A stretch of 64,000 nucleotides of DNA, from positions 8,235,353 through 8,299,352 of the forward strand of contig NC_045141.1 in assembly GCF_008831285.2 (NCBI RefSeq), read 5' to 3'. The number at the start of each line of letters is the position of its first letter. Position 1 is the stretch's first letter. Position numbers and translations under genes: made by a program. The DNA is from Nymphaea colorata (lineage: Eukaryota > Streptophyta > Magnoliopsida > Nymphaeales > Nymphaeaceae). Positions 21,105 through 40,230 of the stretch are shown one piece after another. Under the pieces are notes generated by a model. It was not told where the DNA came from and did not search any database. It saw only the letters and a list, made by a program, of their open reading frames with translations.

Positions 21105-22000
21105 AGATGGTGATTTTCATAGCGAGATAATATTGGACAATAGAGCATCTTAATTTTGAAAGGATTAAATCTCAAGCAGAGTATAAATATACGAGGTTTG
21201 ATTAGGGAAGATATAGACTCCATAGGGATGCATGTATAAATTAAAAATAGGTGTCTGACGATTGAAAATAAAGCAAGAATCTTGGAAGAAATGATGACTC
21301 GATATGATCATATAAGTAGTAAAATGAGAAGAAAGACACGCAATAGATATTGAAGCTAGAAAATTATTTGGGTAAATATAATTGAGGGAAAAAAGAAATG
21401 CATGACCTAAGTCAAGCGCGTGTTGTTCACAAACTAAGATTGAGGGTAAAATAATGTAAATTGCCTCAATAAAATGGAAGCATGGACAAAATTGATATGT
21501 GAGGGTTCACGTGTCCGAAGCTTGGATATGAAAGAATTTTTGAGAAGTGATTTGGGCAAAGCTTGTAGAAAATTTGTTGTAGAAATATGATAGGCAAATA
21601 GTGATTTCCATTGAGAGATATCAAGTTAATAGTATAGGAAAATAGAGAAAATTAGACCTCAAGTAGAGTACAATAAATACATGAAGCTTGATACATATAG
21701 ATTCAATAAGTTAACATCACATGTTTGATGATTGAAAATAGAAGATAGCAAAGATTGATATTCAATTTGGAATAAATGATTAGCCAATAAAATCATGAAA
21801 GTAATAAAATAGGGAGAAAGATATACTATAGGTGTTGATGGTAAAAAGCTATTTAGCTAAATGTGAATGATGGAAAAAAATGCATGACCTAAGTTGAGCA
21901 AAGTTGGTAATTAAGCCAATAACTGCTATCATGTTTAAGAATATGAGGTTGGACCAATGAATAAACGAGGGTTTGATGAAATGTAGATCTTGAAGTAATT
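21105..22000. repeat. Imperfect tandem repeat, unit about 482 bp
   Basis: Two units share the order: 'gtgattt(t/c)cat', 'cctcaag(c/t)agagta', 'gatgattgaaaata', 'gtaataaaatagg(g)agaaaga', 'gcatgacctaagt'. The last word starts at 21400 and at 21882, a period of 482. There is no open frame. Together with the following stretch it resembles non-coding LTR or satellite-like DNA. Confidence 0.7.
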
Positions 22001-24689
22001 CTGAAAAACAGATTTGCTAAATGATAGTATTTGAAAAATCAATGTCATTTAGATAGTAGGGTTAAAGCATGAGCTTATGGCGTAGTCGAGTTGAAGACTA
22101 CGTAGATATGATCAAAGGAGACATTGATTTAAATCAAGAAGATGAAGTGTAAAATATTAAATTGACCAAAGATTGTATGAAGACACACATGCAATCATCA
22201 TACGATGATAAATCCAACATTTTTGAAAGTCATCTTCATCATGCATATATTTGGAAAAGGAGCATAAGACCCTAATTGACTTTCGTTTGATCAATTATGA
22301 TTATTTCATATAAGATATGTCAATATACCTTAGCCAAGAGGCTTAGTATAGACTCCTTCATTTGACAACTAAGGGTAAGGTTTATCAACTTTTTCTTGGA
22401 CGCTCGTCGATATACTACAAGTTACCACTCATGGTATTAACGGAGGGGCTTTCCTACCGATGGTGTGGTCTAGTTGTAATGCTTAGTCTTGTGCTACCGC
22501 CTAAGACCAAGCCCAGCAACATGATGGCCCGGATAAATTGGTATTAAAAGATTTTGAAATATGAGCAAGCATGCAAATCGGTTGTCTCTAATGCAATGTT
22601 GCTTAAGATGGTGATTAAAATAAGTACAAGAGCAAGCATTGTTTTCAATCAAGCCTTAAATTGAGGAGGGTTGTATTTGGTCCTAAATCTAAGTGGAACA
22701 TGATTGATCCTCCTCAATTAGTCTTATATGCAAGAAAGCAAATACAATCACGGAGAAATGTAATGAAATGTCGATGGGGTCAAGGCCAAAGAAGGAAACA
22801 TGCTTTATCATCGACAATACATGAGATGTTCAAGTTGGTAGAAATGCATCAATTATAATTATAGCCAAACGATGACGGGTCCCATCACGGTTGTCATCTG
22901 TTTGCACCCCAAAATTCCTTTGGTTTTCCGAATGCTCCAAAAAATGAGGTTTTGTTTTGAAATAGGAAAGAAAAGGACTCGTCGGTCGGTACGCAAATCG
23001 ACCGTTCCCCGTGCCTTTACTGGGGGTAATCAACCCAAGGGCTATGTTTATCATTGATGTATTTCGTTTTATCTTAAACATCTTTTTGATTCTATATGCG
23101 GTGTAGAAAATATTGGAAGTTTGATGTTTCAAACTTTTGAAATGATTCTTGAAGAGTTGCTTGAGAATGTGAAATGTTTTGGAGAAAACTAAGTAAATAT
23201 CATTTGGAAAGCTTGAGAAATCATTTTTTGAAGTCATTTTAGTGTTCTCTTAAGACTTTAAGTAGGTTTGAGATTTTGCTCTAATTCAGTTACTACCTAG
23301 TTAGAGCTCCATCTCATCTTACTTAAGTTCTTTGGAGTGGTGTTTGTGTACATAAGTGATATTGAATGAATGTGAATGCATGAATGCATTGATCCTAAAT
23401 TATTGGAAAGGGAAATCATTTATTCTTACTACAACATTCATCTAGAACATTCCTACCACAACATACATCTAATATTTTTGTACTAAATATTTTTTATGAA
23501 AGAGAAAATTTTTGAAAATAGAATGGGGTTGTAGACCCTCAAGCATGATTCCAATATTGGGTCATTACTTTGAGTTTTGGTGTTAGTGAAGTCGGCAAAC
23601 GAAAAATTAAAATCTTAAATGACAGGAGGAAAAAATGAAAGACTTTCATAGAGGGAAATGTAGAAAAATAGAGAGAGAAATAGATCTTGAAAATCATAAA
23701 TCAAAGATTTAAAAGGGAGAGAGGTACTTACTCATATACATATTTATATATACATATATATATGTATATATATACTTATAGTTACGTATATAAAAACTTG
23801 TGAAAATAAGGTTTAAATCAAATAGAGAAGAGAAGATGATTTTAGAAAGAGAGGGAGATTTTAAAATGGAATACATGTATATATATATTCATATATACGT
23901 ATACGAGAGTTTGTAAAAGTATGTTAAATCATAAAGAGAGAATCACCAAGATAGATATCCATGTGTACGTATATGTATATAACATGTATATACACATATT
24001 CCTTCATGAATATGAAAATCAAGAAATGATTTGAAAATAGCCGACTTCAATTTTTTATGTAGGTCGGAGGGGAACTTGGGCTCATGCAAGAACCTAAGTT
24101 AAATCTCTCAGGCCACATTAGAGAGAGTATTTGGTTTCGAAAATCTTTTGAAAAACATGATTTTAAATATTTTTGTATAATTAAAAACACAACTATTACA
24201 AGAAAATTGATTTCCCGCACCATTGGGTATGGAAGAAAATCAAAAAATACAAGAAAGGGGAATGACAAAGCACTCATTGATGTTCCTAATCGGGTGATTA
24301 AGAAATAAACTAAGTGCAAAAATGCCATGAAGATACACTTTAACATGTATAAATTCGTGAAGGGCTTTCTCGGGTTGAACAAGTCCCAACCTCAAAATCA
24401 ACACAAGAATGAAGAAATCCCAATCCCAAGCACTCATTCTCTTTTGAATGATCTTGGAGTCCCCTAAGATGAAGCTCCAAAATGATGAACCACCAAGAGA
24501 TCTCTTTGTGCTCCTCTGAAGAGTTTCAACTTGAAGAATGTTTGATCCAAATGTCAGAGAAAAGAAGGAAATGGAAAGAGAGAGCTAAGGAAAAAATTTC
24601 AAGTGAGGAAGCATGAGACGTTCCTCTATAGTTGGCTCATACCCAAGAGGGAGGATTGTGGGGTATTTATAGAGATTTTGATGTCAAAG
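22001..24689. other. Non-coding, retroelement-like stretch
   Basis: No gene is visible. The longest open frames (up to 135 codons) have no family motif and overlap each other on both strands. Several AT microsatellite patches occur near 23740-23780 and 23880-23990. The mixture of long non-coding text leading into the tandem repeats at 24.7 and 25.2 kb suggests LTR or retroelement flanking sequence, but no LTR pair is visible. Confidence 0.4.
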
Positions 24690-24835
24690 TTCAAAATTGG
24701 AATTCAAGGTTTGAATTCAAGAGGGAAAAGTATTGGAGCCAAAATTCAAAATTCAAATTCAAGATTTGAATTCAAGAGGAAAGAGTTTTGGAGCCAAATT
24801 CAAAATTTGAATTCAAGAGGAAAGAATTTCCGAAT
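24690..24835. repeat. Tandem repeat, about 55-bp unit x 2.7
   Basis: Units begin at 24690, 24745 and 24799 with 'ttcaaaatt', and carry 'tttgaattcaagagg' and 'tttggagccaaa' in the same order. The third unit is shortened. No coding role is apparent. Confidence 0.85.
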
Positions 24836-25154
24836 TCCCAATCTAAACTTGGGTTTGAATCTAATTTGGATTTGATAATTGAATTTTGGATTTGAATCTC
24901 GCATCTAAGGTTGGGTTTTGAATTTGAATTTTGTTTTGGTTTGTTCGTTTTCGATTTAATAGTGGCAATTTTCTTTTTTTTTTTTGGTTTAAAATTTAAA
25001 TTCAAATAATAAAATTGAGCCTTTTTGAAAAAATTGGGGTGATAACATATGCCCCTCTTTGCTACTAAGTTGGCATTTGTCGTGCTTAGTGGCAAAGATA
25101 ACCACCCCAAATTTTGAGTGGTGAAAACTTTGGTTAAAAATATTAAAAGTGTTG
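24836..25154. other. LTR-like non-coding DNA
   Basis: AT-rich DNA, with the phrase 'gataacatatgcccctctttgctac' near 25041, a style of text common in the LTRs of large plant Ty3/gypsy elements. No LTR boundary can be placed. No coding potential is seen. Confidence 0.3.
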
Positions 25155-25339
25155 AAACTGCATTTCAGGTTTTACCCCTTACCTGAATAGGTTGTTTGAG
25201 CTTACGTTGCAAGTTTAACCCTTTGCCTGCGTGGGTTTGCCGATATCGAATTCATGTTTAACCCCCTGAATGGGTTGCCTTGACTTGCATCGCAAGTTTA
25301 ACTCCTTAGCCGTGTGGGTTGCTTTAACTTGCATTGCAG
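25155..25339. repeat. Tandem repeat running into the assembly gap
   Basis: About four imperfect units of 39-44 bp of the type 'ttgcatcgcaagtttaact' + 'cct..gcc(g)tgtgggttgcc'. The array is still in phase where the Ns begin ('ttgcattgcag'). The sequence to the right of the gap does not continue it visibly. Confidence 0.85.
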
Positions 25340-25439
25340 NNNNNNNNNNNNNNNNNNNNNNNNNNNNNNNNNNNNNNNNNNNNNNNNNNNNNNNNNNNNN
25401 NNNNNNNNNNNNNNNNNNNNNNNNNNNNNNNNNNNNNNN
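25340..25439. other. Assembly gap (100 N)
   Basis: Exactly 100 consecutive N. A round number usually marks a scaffold gap of unknown true size. Distances across this point should not be trusted. Confidence 0.98.
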
Positions 25440-25704
25440 ACAAATTGAGCTTTATACCTAAACAAGTTTAATTATACAAACTCAAATGGAAATCCCTATC
25501 TAAAGTTCTCCAAATAATCTACTAATCCTGAAAAGCAACATAAGATCATAATTCAGTACACAACAGCAACTAACCAAATCTAAACAACAAAAGAATGTGC
25601 ATAGACAATCACTCGCACACACAAGAAGCATAGCGATCCTCATCCAACTCCAAGGCCACAAGGCAATTCAGCAACATGCAAAGATCGTTTGAGCAAGTGT
25701 CACA

Positions 25705-25860
25705 TCAAGAACAAAAATGTGACTCACATTCGACCATGTCGTGGCACTTTTGCAGCACATGAGCATCGCGCTTCTGCCACTTGATGATCGCCTGATCTTC
25801 CCAAACCCTATTGCCACTCCAAATCATGAAGACAATTCCGCCGGCCAGAGCTGGCGTCAT
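25705..25860 (-). other. Possible first-exon-like ORF, unidentified
   Basis: On the minus strand an ATG at 25860 opens a 51-codon frame beginning MTPALAGGIVFMIWSGNRVW and continuing with WQKRDAHVLQKCHDMVE. A splice-donor-like GTGAGT follows 'ATGGTCGAAT'. The start plus donor is the shape of a plant first exon, but I recognise no family and see no second exon downstream. It could be chance. Confidence 0.25.
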
Positions 25861-26341
25861 CTTGCCGGAGAATGGGGAAAACACTTGGACGAGACCATCT
25901 GAATTCCAAGATGTCGCACTACAACCTTATACTCCAAAGAGTGATGTGTGACCCCTTGGGATCAAACGCTTTTCAATATTCACTATAATGGGCAATATTG
26001 TATGGACTTGCTTAAGAAGTCACTAAAATAGAGGAAAAAGGAAGCTGACCAATTTAAGGAACTAAAAGAATAAACGGCCATCAAAAGGATGAGCAAGCAT
26101 AAAGAGAAACCAAAGATTTGCACAAAATAGTAAGCAAAAATCTTTTTCCACTTGATTTGAAATGTAAACACTTCAAATTGCAAATGAGGATTATAAAACT
26201 CCACGGTCCAATGCAGCCACCGATATTTCATCTTTGAAGGCTCGTTGACTATGTATCACTTCAGATGGATGACCAGAGTGATGCACTGCTTGTTCTCTCC
26301 TTCCATACTTTTCTGTCTGCAACATAGTACTCAAAATGCAG

Positions 26342-26656
26342 TTAAATATCAGGCACCTCAATCTTCAAAATTGCCAAATCGCTTGGAGTCCAAGATTTGC
26401 TAACAGTCCAAGATGCTGATAAAGCTGACACAAGGTGTTGAATTGTCAATCCTATTGATTGTTCAACTACTTGTAGAAAATAATAATACATCGTAATAAA
26501 AAATTCTCTTCGACGTGCATGCTTGAAACAAGACATGAAAGGGGTGACAACATCATCACAGAATCGAAGTCTTGCCAGACCTTCACGCACCTTTGCTTCA
26601 CCACCATTCATGCATGGATGCATGGTTTCTGCATGATACATCATCATGTCACACAA
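26342..26656 (-). other. Unidentified minus-strand ORF
   Basis: A 104-codon open frame with an ordinary protein-like composition (words GGEAKVREGLARLRFCDDVV and FFITMYYYFLQVVEQSIGL). I cannot assign it to a family. The upstream DNA has no clear promoter, and neighbouring frames are closed. It may be one exon of a decayed gene that also includes the open frame at 26231-25983. Confidence 0.3.
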
Positions 26657-33480
<6,824 letters not shown>

Positions 33481-34043
33481 ATGTCTTCATTCTTCTTTTG
33501 CTGTAGCCTTGAAGGATGGAAAGTGCAATATGGAAATTATCAATGACATCTGTATAGGCCATTGGGTAAAGTTTAGCTTAGTGCTTTTGTCAGTATTGGC
33601 CAGAGCAGGATTTTTTATAACTGTTATTCTTCCCCCTAGGCCAAATATAAAGCTCACAATTTGTTGGGTTCATTGTTACTTTGACTTCATCAGTAAATAC
33701 CAAATCCATATAAAAATGGGTAGCTAGAGGAAGATACAGGTAACCATACCTATGCTTCATGTGTTGAAATATCCAATTGTTTTCCATGGATGGTGTTCCT
33801 TTGAATACATGGGACGTATCAGTCTGTCACCTTATTTTAAAATTCTTTAATTAAAGAATAATTCAAACTAATTTCATTGATTTTACATATGACAAAAAGA
33901 AGAAAAATGATAATTATTAGCCTTGCATCGTATTGGCAAGATGGCTGATTCAACCCACATCCACCGATGCTGAACGATATTAATAATTAATAACACTGAC
34001 CCACGTTCCTCGACCTAAATTTATCATGTCAAGTGATAGAAAT
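33481..34043. other. Non-coding DNA after the JMJ relic
   Basis: The FYRC reading frame breaks down near 33480. I see no further exon of that gene and no terminator-like landmark. AT-rich DNA leads into the duplicated block that starts near 34044. Confidence 0.45.
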
Positions 34044-36609
34044 ATACAATTTACAAAATGTAATTTACATAGTTTTAAATTTTAATCGTTTCAATGTAGA
34101 ACAAAGAAAATCAACGATATAATAACTTAGCGGATCATCAAAAAAAGAAAATTAAAAATATGGAATTAAAATGATTCGTAATTTTCTTTATAAAAAATGA
34201 ATTGATTCAAAGTGAAAAAAAATGTGTTAAGTATGCCAGCACCATCAGATTCTGTAGAAAGACAGGAGAATTTGGAAAACACCATTTAATTTCTCCTAAA
34301 TAATTTTGTCATTTCCTATTTATTAAAAGATATTCTCTGGATCAAATGTTTGTCGGTAATTATGTGTCAAACACGTTCATTTATTGCATTTGACAAAAAA
34401 CTAACGCAAAGCATTTTCAAAGAAAAAACGTTTTTGGTGCTTTAAATAAATTCCAAAAAAAATTCATTTCCAAGCCTACCTTGTCTACAATTTGAAAAGT
34501 GGACCAGATCATATTTTTTTAAATAACATGCTTTTCGTAAAAACTATGAAATACGGATTTCAATCCAACAGCCACTAATATGGGGAGCCAAGCTGATTTC
34601 TTTGTTTTAATACGATCCTCTTATCACAAAATTACTTTTTATGACTTCAGCTAACATTTCCCTTTTTAAAATAGGAATTTTACTTCATGCCTTCATTTTG
34701 CCGTTTAAATTAAAAAACACAGTCCTTAGATAAATTGCAATAAGATTGTATTAGTTTGCAATCGTAAGCAAAAAGTAGACCCCAACAAAGAATCCACAAA
34801 TAAGTTTGTGTTATTATTATAAAAAGGTGAGGAAGCCAATTACCATGAATCATGAATTGCGTCACATTTTCATAGTCAAAACTTTGTTCAAAATAGAAGG
34901 AATTTAGTTCAAATTAGATCCACAAGAGAAACCTTAGGCCGTGTTTGATTACTTTGGATCTCAGAGCCAAGGTTGGATCTACTCAGAAGATCCACGATGA
35001 AACAAACCGTGGATCTCTAATCCACAAATTTCAAATCTGTGTGGAGTGAAAGCCATGGATTAGAAATCGAGCCACCCCCATCTGATCACTTGTGTGGATC
35101 TCACATTATCGACCTATCTCCTGCCATGGCCCTTTCTTCCCACCTAAAACCAACTAGAAGATATGATTCTCAAAATATTTCAAAAAGCAATTGAAACTAT
35201 CAGCTGTCCATGGCCCTTTCTCTCCACCAAAGCACACTACGAAAATAAACTGTTGGCAATGCAATGGTTTCAGAAATGCTTTTAGAGCGAGAGAAAGAGA
35301 GAGAGAGCAAGAGAAAGAGAAAGATGTTGAAGCTCAGTCGATGGAGATGATAGCTCCAAGCCCTCCTTAGACACTACCCTTGACACTCCAAAGTGCAGGG
35401 AACTTCAACACTTTTGATGAGCCTGAGGATTTCAAGAAAGAGAAATAAAAACCATCGCCACTGTTGATGATTTCAAACAGAGAGAGAGAGATAGAGAAGG
35501 AGGGAGGGAGGGAAAGGGAGAGGGAGAGGGATAGAGGGAGGGAGGGAGGGACAGGGGGAGAGGGAGGGAGATGACTTGCGTGACCATCTCCGAGTATATC
35601 TGCAGACACTTGAAAAGAGAGAACTCACCCACAAAAGATGCCCTTCGTCTGTGATGATGAAGAGGGGATCAGTAAAAAAAAAAAAAAACAGCCACCACCA
35701 CTGAAAAGAGAGAGCTCAGCCATAGAAGATGCCCTTTGCTTATGATGACGAGGAGATCCGGGAAAAAGAAAAAAGACACTGCCATGGTCAGGGCTGAGAG
35801 AGAGAGAGAGGGTGAGGATGCAAGCTTTGCATTACCAAACACGGTTTCTAGAGGGTGAACAACAAGCTGAGCACAGCTTGTTAAACCTCAACTCAAAACC
35901 GAGTTCGAGCCAACTATTTCAATAAACGAGCCAAACTCGAGCTCATTTTTCAACTCTTTTTTTAGTCAAGACGAGTTCGAATTCATTGAACTCGAATGTG
36001 TTAAGCTCGACTCGCCTCGAGCAAAAGTAGTAGTTATTTTGTTTCTTCCTTTCACTTTTCATGCCATCCCGTGCATTCTCTCTCCTCTCTTTCTTCTTCA
36101 ATAATCCAAATGAAAAGCGTCTCATCCAAATTCCCAATACCACCGTTGCCCTTCTTATTTGCTGCTGCAAAGCCTGTCAAGGTACGCCTCTCTCTCTTTC
36201 TCCCTCTCTCTAACTCTAAGTCGAGGGTCTCTGGAGTGAGGGTTTCTTCAAAACCATTGCTTCAACAAACGTGGTTTCAGAACACCTTTGCTCGCAGCGA
36301 GTGAGCGATGAAACCCTCGTTCGCTGGAGCTTTGGAATCTAAAACCCTCATTCACTGGAGCAAGGGTTTCTTTCTTCAAAACCTTGCTCCAACAAGCGAG
36401 GGTTTCAAAACACCCTCCTTCGCAGCGAGTGAGGTATGAACCCTCGCTCAGCAAAGCAAAGGGTTTCAAATCAATCTGAAAACCTCACACAGCAAGGGGT
36501 TTCAGATTAAACAGAAACCCTCGCTCAGCAAAGGGTGGAGCTGGAGCGAGGGGTTTCAGGTTCATGAAACCCTCATTCCGGCAAGCGACCTGAAACCTTC
36601 ATTCAGCGC
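34044..36609. repeat. Duplicated block X+Y, intact copy
   Basis: The left part X (34044 to about 34975) is found inverted at 55590-56514. The right part Y (about 34975-36609) is found in direct orientation at 59767-61399. The two parts are contiguous only here. Y contains GA/GGGA microsatellites (about 35280-35320, 35480-35575), a poly-A run (about 35671-35688) and the left portion of the MITE at 35849. X is AT-rich and gene-free. Confidence 0.9.
34937..35844. mobile_element. PIF/Harbinger-like MITE (tentative)
   Basis: After 'cctta' the left end reads GGCCGTGTTTGATTACTTTG. The right end reads 'gcattaccaaacacgg', whose complement CCGTGTTTGGTAATGC matches it. GGCCGTGTTTG-type ends after TTA are typical of Tourist/PIF elements. 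The expected TTA duplication on the right is not clear because a second MITE is inserted two to four bases beyond. The interior carries GGGA-type microsatellites and no transposase. Confidence 0.5.
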
Positions 36610-36923
36610 TGAGCATGAGCGAGAGTTACTTGAAAACCCAAAACATAAAATCCAAATATCTCATATGATTTTTCTTCTTCTGCATATACTCTGCTTCATC
36701 TCTTCCATAGCAGCAAAATGCTCGCTGCCATATTTTGCCATAGCATATAAAAGACACGCTTATATACTAGTTAAATGAGCTCGAGCTCTGACACGCTTGA
36801 TTGAGCCGAGCTCGAGTTGACATTATATAACTTGATTCGAGCTCGAGTTGTGCAATATAGAAGGTGAGCGGAGTTCGAGCTGACCAAGCTTGGGCTCGAC
36901 TCAGCTCATGTTCACCCATACTA
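35849..36923. mobile_element. GAGCTCGA-type hAT-like MITE with GAGGGTTTC array, 1075 bp
   Basis: Left end TAGAGGGTGAACAACAAGCT; right end GGCTCGACTCAGCTCATGTTCACCCATACTA, whose complement begins TAGTATGGGTGAACATGAGC. Subterminal 'gagctcgag' words match the family. The middle (about 36180-36610) is an irregular array of 'gcgagggtttca' words in both orientations. The flanks acggtttc (35841-35848) and gaaaccgt (36924-36931) are exact reverse complements and not a direct target duplication. A truncated copy starts at 60629. Confidence 0.75.
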
Positions 36924-37479
36924 GAAACCGTGTTTTTGAAATCCTTGGCTCTATGATCCAAGTATTAAAAATCAACTCCGGATCCTTAGATCTGAAGCTA
37001 TTAAATGGAACCTAGATTCAAATATGAGCTCAAAATTGCTTTGCTTAATAAACGGCTGGGAGGAGCAGTCTCTCAATTTGTTCAACAAAATTAAAAGAAT
37101 GTACAGAAAAAATAACCAACACGGACACCTTTAAGGAGTCAACCATTCAACAGAAGAATGCAAATCAATGCAGCGATGCGAGACTTTCACTACCTGAAAT
37201 GCAGGATTGCAATGCACCAGAACAAAAATCTTCCTTGAAAGAACATGATCCCCAGATCCGTGAGGCACTTAATCAACATCTTTCATGCAGTGAAACCATG
37301 CGTTCCTCCAGTCTATGGGATCCACTGAAATGCCAACCACCCCATTAAATCATGGTAGGCTACAAAAAATTCCAACTAAGATCTCCTTGGCACCCTAACA
37401 TAGTCTGACTGGGACATACCAAACTCCAGAATCAAAAACCCCACATCCACCCTTTTTCACCCAGTATCCTACCTTATGA
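36924..37479. other. Non-coding DNA, element edge
   Basis: The first part ('gaaaccgtgtttttgaaatccttggctc' then 'tatgatccaag') resembles an inverted version of the start of the PIF-like element at 34937 ('ttggatctcagagccaagg'). It may be the right end of a larger inverted structure into which the MITE landed. After about 37010 nothing is recognised. Confidence 0.4.
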
Positions 37480-38620
37480 GAGTCTCCAATCCATCTGCAG
37501 GCAGAGTGTATGATCAGACTGAAACCATCAAATGATAGCTAAGGATCATGATGAATGCCAGAATCCAACCAACACGCATTTATCATCAATTCTTTAACAA
37601 TCTTCCCACAAAGGTTTGCATTGAACATATTTCTGCGGTACATCCCCATCATAGACTCTTTTTTTCCTTCATAGCCAGAGCTCCCAGATAACCTTTGGAA
37701 AGCATAAACACCATCCTCTTCTAGCTAAATTTAATGCCCCAGCACCAGGACTCATAAGGACTATCGTAGATTGTTCAAATTTCACCATTACATTAAACTT
37801 GCAACCGATGACTTTCCTAATGGATCTCGCCAAAGACCAATGAATGAACACATGGGCTATCAATTCCTCTTCCTTCTCACAAAGAGGACACCGATTGGCA
37901 AGGGGGACTCCAAAATTTTCTATGCGATCTTGGGTGTGAGTCCCGCCTTTCAGAGCAATATACGATGTCCACTTTGTCACTCCATTGAGTCGTTTCTATA
38001 TACTATGGCTCCCCTCACATGCCTCAAAATCTTCACTTTAATGCGCTCATATATATACACTCAATTCAGAGTTTCAGACTACTCACAACCGAATCAGACC
38101 ATAACAAAGTGTCTCTATTAGTTACCAAACGAACACTCCTCATAGCTAAAGGAATTCAAAGACCCAAAAACCTTCCACATCCCAAGAATTCTATGAGTGA
38201 ATCACCGCCACCAGCTTCTGCTTATAGTTCACTGATGTTGGAGGTTCCAAACATTGAAAAAAGTAGCACAGCAAACCCCAACCGCACTGTTTTGATCAGA
38301 CATTAATCACTTTCTAAGAGACAAGATGAGAAATTTCCTCCCATCCCCACATGAGACCCTTCCAGCTCCAGGTGGAATAAGTTCTGCGAGTCTGCAACCA
38401 AAGACTATGGTTGCACAAATACTTCTGTCAACACAAGTAGCACCATAACGAGTCCATTAACTTGGCCTTGAGTGTCAACTAGATCATCCAAGCATTATTA
38501 AGGCTACTCAAATCTTTCAAACCAGCCCCATCCTCCTCTAAAGGTAAGCACAGGGAGAACCACCTCACTGCATGATCATGCCCCCATCTGTTGAATCACC
38601 CCAAATGAACCGACTACAGG
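37480..38620 (-). mobile_element. LINE (non-LTR retrotransposon) remnant
   Basis: Minus-strand translation, with many frame changes, gives the end of a LINE reverse transcriptase (GLGLRDLSSLNNAWMISL-like text at about 38560-38470). Next comes a zinc-binding zf-RVT region in a 103-codon frame at 37980-37669 (RCPLCEKEEELIAHVFIHW). The order matches plant L1-type elements. The catalytic YADD region, endonuclease and poly-A tail are not visible. It is 5'-truncated and rotten. Family naming is from remembered zf-RVT patterns. Confidence 0.7.
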
Positions 38621-40230
38621 TTCACTGGATGTTGTCTAATTAGGCCTTTAGTTATACCAATTGTCCTACTTTGTAGCCTTTCTATAGCATGAACCAAACT
38701 GTGCTAAGAGTTGGTTAAAAATGACTATTTTACCATTCTTAAATGGGATATTTAACTGATTATTCCAAAAGAATTTCAAATATAAGGGCCATGAACTACA
38801 CCAAAGCAGATCATACATCAAATATAAGGGCCATGAACTCAATTCATCATCACATAGAAAATGAACATTTTGCTCCCGATCAACTTATTTTATCCATTTT
38901 CTCTGGCTTTGCAAATAACTATGGAAGTCCTGAGAATTGTATTACTAAGCAATTGGGGTTATTTCCATTTGTATAAGTCAATGGAAACACCCAAACAAGT
39001 TTATTAGCTTACATTTGGTCAGAAATGATCTAGAAATAGCAAATTTCCCACATTTTTCAATCATTTATTGTCATGAAAACACATGCAGACTTGACTAGAC
39101 CCACGATAAGATCTCCTCAGCATAAGCATATTATCTCCAGCTCCATTTCCATTTTTGAAGTCTCAATTCTAGTGTTAGGACAATCATTTTAAGAAATGAC
39201 ACCTTGTTTTTTCCATTTCCTCATGTATGATCATCATTTTCCACTGATTCAAGTGAGTTAGCCCAAATTGAGTTACGAACAGATTCTTGCTTTCAATTCA
39301 GAAATTCTGTTTTAGATTAAGCACACATTGTAGATTTTCAGTCGCTCATGGAGTGTTCATATCTAGACATTGTCATAGTAACTTTTGAACTAATTTTCGA
39401 GAGATATGGAATACCAATTTTCAATTTGAGTGCACAGATTGATTAAAATGTCACTTAATGAGAGTACCAGTGTGCTTAGTGCTCCTACATAAGCGCAAAA
39501 TCTCTGTTTCCCATTATACTCGTACCATTTCCATTTACATGTTCAAATACAATTTAGTCAATTTTAGAAAATGTGATTTTCCAATGGCAAATTGAGTAAC
39601 CTTTTAGTGAAATTTGGCACGCCCACAAAATGGACCTCAAAAGCACCTCAGGAAGTCTTTTTAACTCTCAAAAATTTTCACCATGACCAAATGACCATTT
39701 TACCTCATACATGGAGGTTTTGAACTGAGCTTTTAAAAAATGATTTCAAACGTAGGAGCCAACCATAGAAAACCAGGGTCAAACTTACCCTATTTAGACA
39801 TCTAATACCTAGACTAGGATCACCTAAGTTGTCGCAACCATGTCAAATGACCATTTTATCCCTGATGTAAGAAAATCTTAGAAATCTTAGTCATGATTTA
39901 AAACAAACATAAATCGGGTAATTCTTAGCTCTACAAGTCTCTAAGAGTAGTTAAAGTCATCTCGCCAACCATTTTTACCACTTTAAGTCAGCTTTCCCTA
40001 TAAGTCAGCTGACCAGAACCGAGAACTACAATTTTTAGCTCGACTATATATCATTAAGTCTAACCAAATTCAGGATAGGTTTGCTTTAGTGGAAAAAAAT
40101 TATTATTTTACTTACTTTGAGTTACCAAGCTCACATTTTAGTTTCAAAGTTATTCGCAGATTTCCACTAGGCCACTCTCTCCCCTACGTAGCATTGTTCG
40201 AATTAAGTTATAGTGCAACCGAGTTGATTT

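Noticed and set aside
25270-25461. ORF spanning the N run
   Set aside because: It is an artefact of reading through unknown bases.
35367-35632. Ser/Pro/Leu-rich minus-strand ORFs (also 60147-60505)
   Set aside because: These are translations of a GGGA/GA microsatellite in a duplicated repeat block.
36180-36610. Interstitial telomere repeat
   Set aside because: The recurring word is GAGGGTTTC with irregular spacing and both orientations, not tandem TTTAGGG.
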